A stretch of 64,000 nt of DNA from positions 1-64,000 of the forward strand of contig JANJXV010001773.1 in the NCBI GenBank assembly GCA_024803745.1. Reading direction: 5' to 3'. Origin of the DNA: Megascapheus bottae. Its lineage: Eukaryota > Chordata > Mammalia > Rodentia > Geomyidae. Under the pieces are notes generated by a model, which did no database searches, was not told where the DNA came from, and saw nothing but the letters and a program-made list of their open reading frames with translations. Shown in pieces: positions 58,601 through 64,000 of the stretch. Numbering within the stretch: position 1 is the first letter of the stretch; each line of letters opens with the position of its first letter. A program made the translations under genes and the position numbers.

Positions 58601-60000
58601 CACCTCCATTCTGACTTCACACACCTCCATTCTGTGTTTTCACACACCTCCATTCTATGACTTCACACACCTCCATTCTGTGACTTCGCACACCTCCATT
58701 CTGACTTCACACACCTCCATTCTCACTTCACACAGCTCCATTGTATGACTTCACACACCTCCATTCTGTGACTTCACAAACCTCCATTCTATGACTTCAC
58801 ACACCTCCACTGTGATATCACACACCTCCATTCTATGAGGTCACACACCTCCATTGTGACTTCACACACCTCAATTCTATGACTTCACACACCTCCATTC
58901 TGACTTCACACACCTCCATTCTGTGACTTCAAACACTTCCATTTTATGATTTCACACAGCTCCATTCTATGACTTCACACACCTCCATTCTGTGACTTCA
59001 CAAACCTCCATTCTATGACTTCACACACCTCCACTGTGATATCACACACCTCCATTCTATGAGGTCACACACCTCCATTGTGACTTCACACACCTCCATT
59101 CTTTGACTTCACACACTTCCATTCTGTGTTCACACACCTCCATTCTGTGACTTCACATACCTTCATTCTGTGACTTCACACACCTCCATTCTATGACTTT
59201 ACACACCTCCATTCTGTGACTTCATACACCTTCGTTCAGTGACTTCACACACCTCCATTCTATGACTTCAAACAACTCCATTGTGACTTGACACACCTCA
59301 ATTATATGATTTCACACACCTCCATTCTGACTTCACACACCTCCATTATATGACTTCACACACCTCCCTTCTGACTTCACACAGCTCCATTCTGTGACTT
59401 CACAAAACTCCATTCTGTGATTTGACACACCTCCATACTATAACTTCACACACCTCCATCTATGACTTCACACACCTCCATTCTGAGTTCACACACCTCC
59501 ATTCTGTGACTTCACACACCTCCATTCTCACTTCACACACCTCCATTGTATGACTTCACACACCTCCATTCTGTGACTTCACACACTTCCATTATGAAGT
59601 CACACACCTCCATTCTATGAGTTCACACATCTCCATTCTATGACTTCACACACCTGCATTCTGACTTCACACACATCCATTCTATGACTTCACAGACCTC
59701 GAATCTGTGACTTCACTCACCTCCACTCTATGACTTTACACTCCTCCATTCTATGACTTCCCACACCTCCTTTCTATGACTTCACCCAACCCCATTCTAT
59801 GACTTCACACCTCCATTCTGACTTCACACACCTCCATTCTTTGACTTCACACACCTCCATTCTCTGACTTCACACACCTCCATTCTATGACTTCACACAC
59901 ATCCATTCTGTGGCTTCACACACCTACATTCTGAGTTCACACACCTCCATTCTGTGACTTCACACACCTCCATTCTTTGACTTCACACCCCTCCATTCTG
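55690..60000. repeat. Tandem pair of 2.1-2.35 kb blocks (block B)
   Basis: The marker CTATATTCTATGAC occurs at 55,697 and 57,821 (offset 2,124). The marker ACCCCATTCTATGACTTCAC occurs at 57,441 and 59,789 (offset 2,348). The offset grows because the second block contains an extra internal duplication around 58,975-59,100 (TATGAGGTCACACACC context). The block is therefore a tandem duplication with later internal gain. Confidence 0.85.
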
Positions 60001-62449
60001 TGACTTCACACCTCGATCCCATGACTTCACACCTCCATTCTATGAATTCACATACCTCCATTCTGTGATTTCACAAACCTCCATTCTATGACTTCACACA
60101 CCTCCATTCTGTGACTTCATACACCTCCATTCTGAGTTCACACACCTCCATTCTATGACTTCACAAACCTCCATTCTGAGTTCACAGACCTCCATTCTAT
60201 GACTTCACACACCTCCATTCTATGACTTCACTCACCTCCATTCTGACTTCACACACCTCCATTCTGATTTCACACACCTCAATTCTGTGACTTCACACAC
60301 CTCCATTGTATGATTTCACACACTTCCATTCTATGACTTCACACACCTCCATTCTGTGGCTTCACACACCTACATTCTGAGTTCACACACCTCCATTCTG
60401 TGATTTCACACACCTCCAATCTGACTTCACACACCTCCATTCTATGACTTCACACACCTCCATTCGTTGACATCAAAAACCACCATTCTATGACTTCACA
60501 CAACTCCATTTTGACTTCACACACCTCCACTCTATGAGTTCACACACCTCCATTTTATGACTTCACACACCTCCATTCTATGACTTCACACACCTCAATT
60601 CTATGACTTCACACACCTCCATTCTATGACTTCAAACACCTCCATTCTGTGATTTCACACACCTCCACTCTATGACTTCAAACACCTTCATTCTTACTTC
60701 ACAAACATCCATTCTGTAACTTCACACACCTCCATTCTGTGACTTCTCATACCTTCATTCTGACCTCACACACCTACATTCTATGACTTCACACACTTCC
60801 ATTTTGTGACTTCACACACCTAAATTCTATGACTTCACACACCTCCATTGTGACTTCATACACCTCCATTCTATGAGTTCACACACCTCCATTCTGACTT
60901 CACACACCTAAATTCTATGACTTCACACACCTCCATTTGACTTCACACACCTCCATTCTATGAGTTCACACACCTCCATTCTGACTTCACACACCTCCAT
61001 TCTATGACTTCACACACCTCAGTTCTGACTTCACACACCTCCATTCTGTGACTTCACAAAACTCCATTCTGTGACTTCGCACACCTCCATTCTGACCTCA
61101 CACACGTTCATTTTATGACTTCACACACCTCCATTCTGTGACTTCTCACACCTCCATTCTATGACATCACACACTTCCATTGTGACGTCACACAACTCCA
61201 TTCTATGAGTTCGCACATCTCCATTCTATGATTTCACACACCTCCATTCCGACTTCACACACCTCCATTCTATGACATCACAGACCTCGAATCTGTGACT
61301 TCACTCACATCCACTCTATGAATTCACACTCCTCCATTCTATGACTTCCCACATCTCCTTTCTATGACTTCACCCACCTCAGTCTATGACTTCACACACC
61401 TCCATTCTGACTTCGCACACCTCAATTCTATGACTTCACACACCTCCATTCTATGACTTCACACACCTCCATTCTGTAACTTCACACACCTCCATTCTAT
61501 GACTTCAAACACATTCATTCTTACTTCACAAACATCCATTCTGTGACTTCACACACCTCCTTTCTGTGACTTCACACACCTTCATTCTGACTTCACACAG
61601 CTCCATTCTCTGACTTCACACACCTCAATTCTGTGACTTGACACACCTCCATTCTGACTTCACACACCTCCATTCTATGACTTCACACACCTCAATTCTA
61701 TGAGTTCACACACCTCCATTCTATGAGTTCACACACCTCCATTTTGCCTTCACACACCTCCATTCTATGACTTCACACACCTTCATTCTTACTTTAGAAA
61801 CATCTATTCTATGACTTCACACACTTCCATTGTATGACTTCAGAAACCTCCATTCTGTGACTTCACACACGTCCATTCTGTGTTCACACACCTCAATTCT
61901 GTAACTTCACACATGTCCATTCTGACTTCACACACCTCCATAGTATGACTTCACACACTTCCATTCTATGACTTCACACACCTCCATTCTGTGACTTCAC
62001 ACACCTCCATTCTATGAATTCACACACCTCCAGTCTATGACTTCACACACCTCCATTCTATGAATTCACACACCTCCATTCTATGACTTCACACACCTCC
62101 ATTCTATGAATTCACACACCTCCATTCTGTGATTCACACACCTTCATTCTGTGACTTCACAAACCTCCAATTTTTGACTTCACACACCTCCATTCTAAGA
62201 TTTCACACACTTCCATTGTGACTTCACACACCTCCATTCTATGAGTTCACACACCTCCATTCTGACTTCACACAGCTCCATTCTGTGACTTCACAAAACT
62301 CCATTCTATGATTCCACACACCTCCATACTATGTCTTCACACACCTCCAGTCTATGACTTCACACACCTCCATTCTATGAATTCACACACCTCCATTCTG
62401 TGACTTCACACACCTCCATTCTATGACTTCAGACACCTCCATTCTGTGA

Positions 62450-63825
62450 CTACACCCACCTCCATTCTGAGTTCACATACCTCCATTCTGTGATTCACAC
62501 ACCTTCATTCTGTGACTTCACAAACCTCCATTTTTTGACTTCACACACCTCCATTCTAAGATTTCACACACCTCCATTGTGACTTCACACACCTCCATTC
62601 TATGAGTTCACACACCTCCATTCTGACTTCACACAGCTCCATTCTGTGACTTCACAAAATTCCATTCTATGATTCCACACACCTCCATACTATGTCTTCA
62701 CACACCTCCATCTATGACTTCACACACCTCCATTCTGATTTCACACCCCTCCATTCTGTGACTTCACACACCTCCATTCTGACTTCACACACCTTCATTG
62801 TATGACTTCACACACCTCAATTCTATGACTTCACACACCTCCATTCTATAACTTCACACACCTCCATTCTGTGACGTCACACACCTCCATTCTATGACTT
62901 TAAACACCTTCATTATTACTTCACAAACATCCATTCTGTGACTTCACACACCTCCCTCTGTGACTTCACACCTGCATTCTGACTTCACACACCTCTATTC
63001 TGTGAATTCACACACCTCAATTCTGTGACTTCACACACTTCCATTCTGACTTCACACACCTCCATTGTATGTTTTCACACACCTCCATTCTATGACTTCA
63101 CACACCTCCATTCTGTGACTTCACACACCTCCATTCTGACTTCACACACCTCCATTCTATGACATCACAGACTTTCGAATCTGTGACTTCACTCACCTCC
63201 ACTCTATGAATTCACACTCCTCCATTCTATGACTTCCCACACCTCCTTTCTATGACTTCACCCACCTCAGTCTATGACTTCACACACCTCCATTCTGACG
63301 TCACACACCTCAATTCTATGACTTCACACACCTCCATTCTGTGACTTCAAACACTTCCATTTTATGATTTCACACACCTCCATTCTATGAATTCACACAC
63401 CTCCATTCTGTGACTTCACAAACCTCCATTCAATGACTTCACGCACCTCCATTCTATGACTTCACACACCTCCATTGTGACTTCACACACCTTGATTCTA
63501 TGATTTCACATACCTCCACTCTGACTTCACACACCTCCATTCTATGACTTCACACACCGCCATTCTGACTTCACACAGCTCCATTCTGTGACTTCACAAA
63601 ACTCCATTCTATGATTTCACACACCTCCATACTATGACTTCACACACCTCCATCTATGACTTCACACACCTCCATTCTGAGTTCACACACCTCCATTCTG
63701 TCACTTCACACACCTCCATTCTGACTTCACTCACCTCCATTGTATGACTTCACACACCTCCATTCTGTGACTTCACACACCTCCATTCTATGACTTCACA
63801 CACTTCAATTGTGACTTCACACACC
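62450..63825. repeat. Third, partial copy of block A
   Basis: Follows the unit order of 48,310-49,670 and 53,915-55,230 (CACCCACCTCCATTCTGAGT, then TCACATACC; ACCTCAGTCTATGACTTCAC; ACTTCAATTGTGAC) with more substitutions than the first two copies show between themselves. Confidence 0.82.
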
Positions 63826-64000
63826 TCCATTCTGACTTCACACACCTCCATTCTGTGACTTCACACACCTCCATTCTGACTTCACACAGCTCCATTCTAT
63901 GACTTCACACAACTCCATTCTGTGACGTCACACACCTCCATTCTATGACTTCACACACCTTCATTCTTATTTCACAAAAATCCATTCTATGACTTCACAC

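Larger units (their letters stand above)
40708..64000. repeat. Tandem minisatellite array, 21/23-bp units, at least 23 kb
   Basis: Head-to-tail units with a nearly constant core TTCACACACCTCC followed by a variable part: ATTCTRTGAC (23-bp unit) or ATTCTGAC (21-bp unit). Further variants have GAGTTCAC, AATTCAC or GATTTCAC at the join. About 1,000 units lie in the window, and the array runs off its right edge. The left border is a truncated L1. The plus strand is C/A/T-rich with very little G, so strand composition is strongly asymmetric. Open frames of His/Thr/Ser/Leu-rich repeats (for example 41,949-42,197) are by-products of the periodicity. Larger blocks are repeated (listed separately). 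No single unit length dominates every stretch, so this differs from a uniform centromeric satellite. Confidence 0.97.

Noticed and set aside
40708..64000. CRISPR-like array (short repeats with spacers)
   Set aside because: Units are contiguous, with no unique spacers and no cas genes. The window is a mammalian nuclear sequence.
40708..64000. Telomeric or interstitial telomeric repeat
   Set aside because: No TTAGGG/CCCTAA tandem is present; the unit is 21/23 bp and unrelated.

Overview
This is mammalian nuclear DNA, almost certainly from a rodent. It is rich in LINE-1 (L1) fragments and in two SINE families that share a tail: one has a tRNA-Ala/ID-type head, the other a 7SL/B1-type head. The shared ID-like tail resembles what I know as IDL-Geo of Geomyoidea (kangaroo rats, pocket mice, pocket gophers). 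That placement is inference from memory, not a search. No intact protein-coding gene is visible. All coding signal comes from dead or broken sequences: L1 ORFs, a KRAB zinc-finger pseudogene, a RalGDS-like pseudogene and a PH-domain fragment.

Layout. 1-5.0 kb is a composite of L1 5' half, SINE-bearing spacer and L1 3' half, all on the minus strand. 5-14.4 kb is SINE/L1 debris with an ERV-type solo LTR (13,093-13,514) that split a SINE. 14.4-17.1 kb holds a minus-strand RalGDS-like (RasGEF N-terminal domain) pseudogene. 17.2-18.6 kb is an older inverted copy of the 1.6-2.97 kb spacer, without the L1 insertions. 19.8-20.05 kb encodes a broken GAB-like PH-domain segment. 20-24.6 kb is low in repeats and largely unrecognised. 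24.66-25.56 kb is an L1 with a 5' inversion. 26.4-31.0 kb is a minus-strand KRAB-C2H2 zinc-finger locus, with a stop codon in KRAB-A and frameshifts in the finger exon. 31-33.8 kb is SINEs and an ancient L1. 33.8-40.7 kb is a second, direct copy of the 1-5 kb composite, with a longer L1.

From about 40.7 kb to the window end, at least 23.3 kb, the DNA is one tandem minisatellite of 21- and 23-bp units. It starts directly at the 5'-truncated end of an L1 and is interrupted once by a solo LTR (52,371-52,689) with a 6-bp target duplication. It shows higher-order structure: 1.0-1.4 kb repeats at 43-47 kb, a 2.75 kb block repeated 5.6 kb away, a 2.1-2.35 kb tandem pair, and a further partial copy near the end. 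The repeat carries scattered perfect TGACGTCA (CRE) palindromes, which come from a one-base variant of the unit.

The mix of segmental duplication, satellite, dead KRAB-ZNF and dead multigene-family fragments suggests a subtelomeric or pericentromeric setting; this is inference. The most unusual object is the minisatellite array. I found no evidence of a new enzymatic or defence system.
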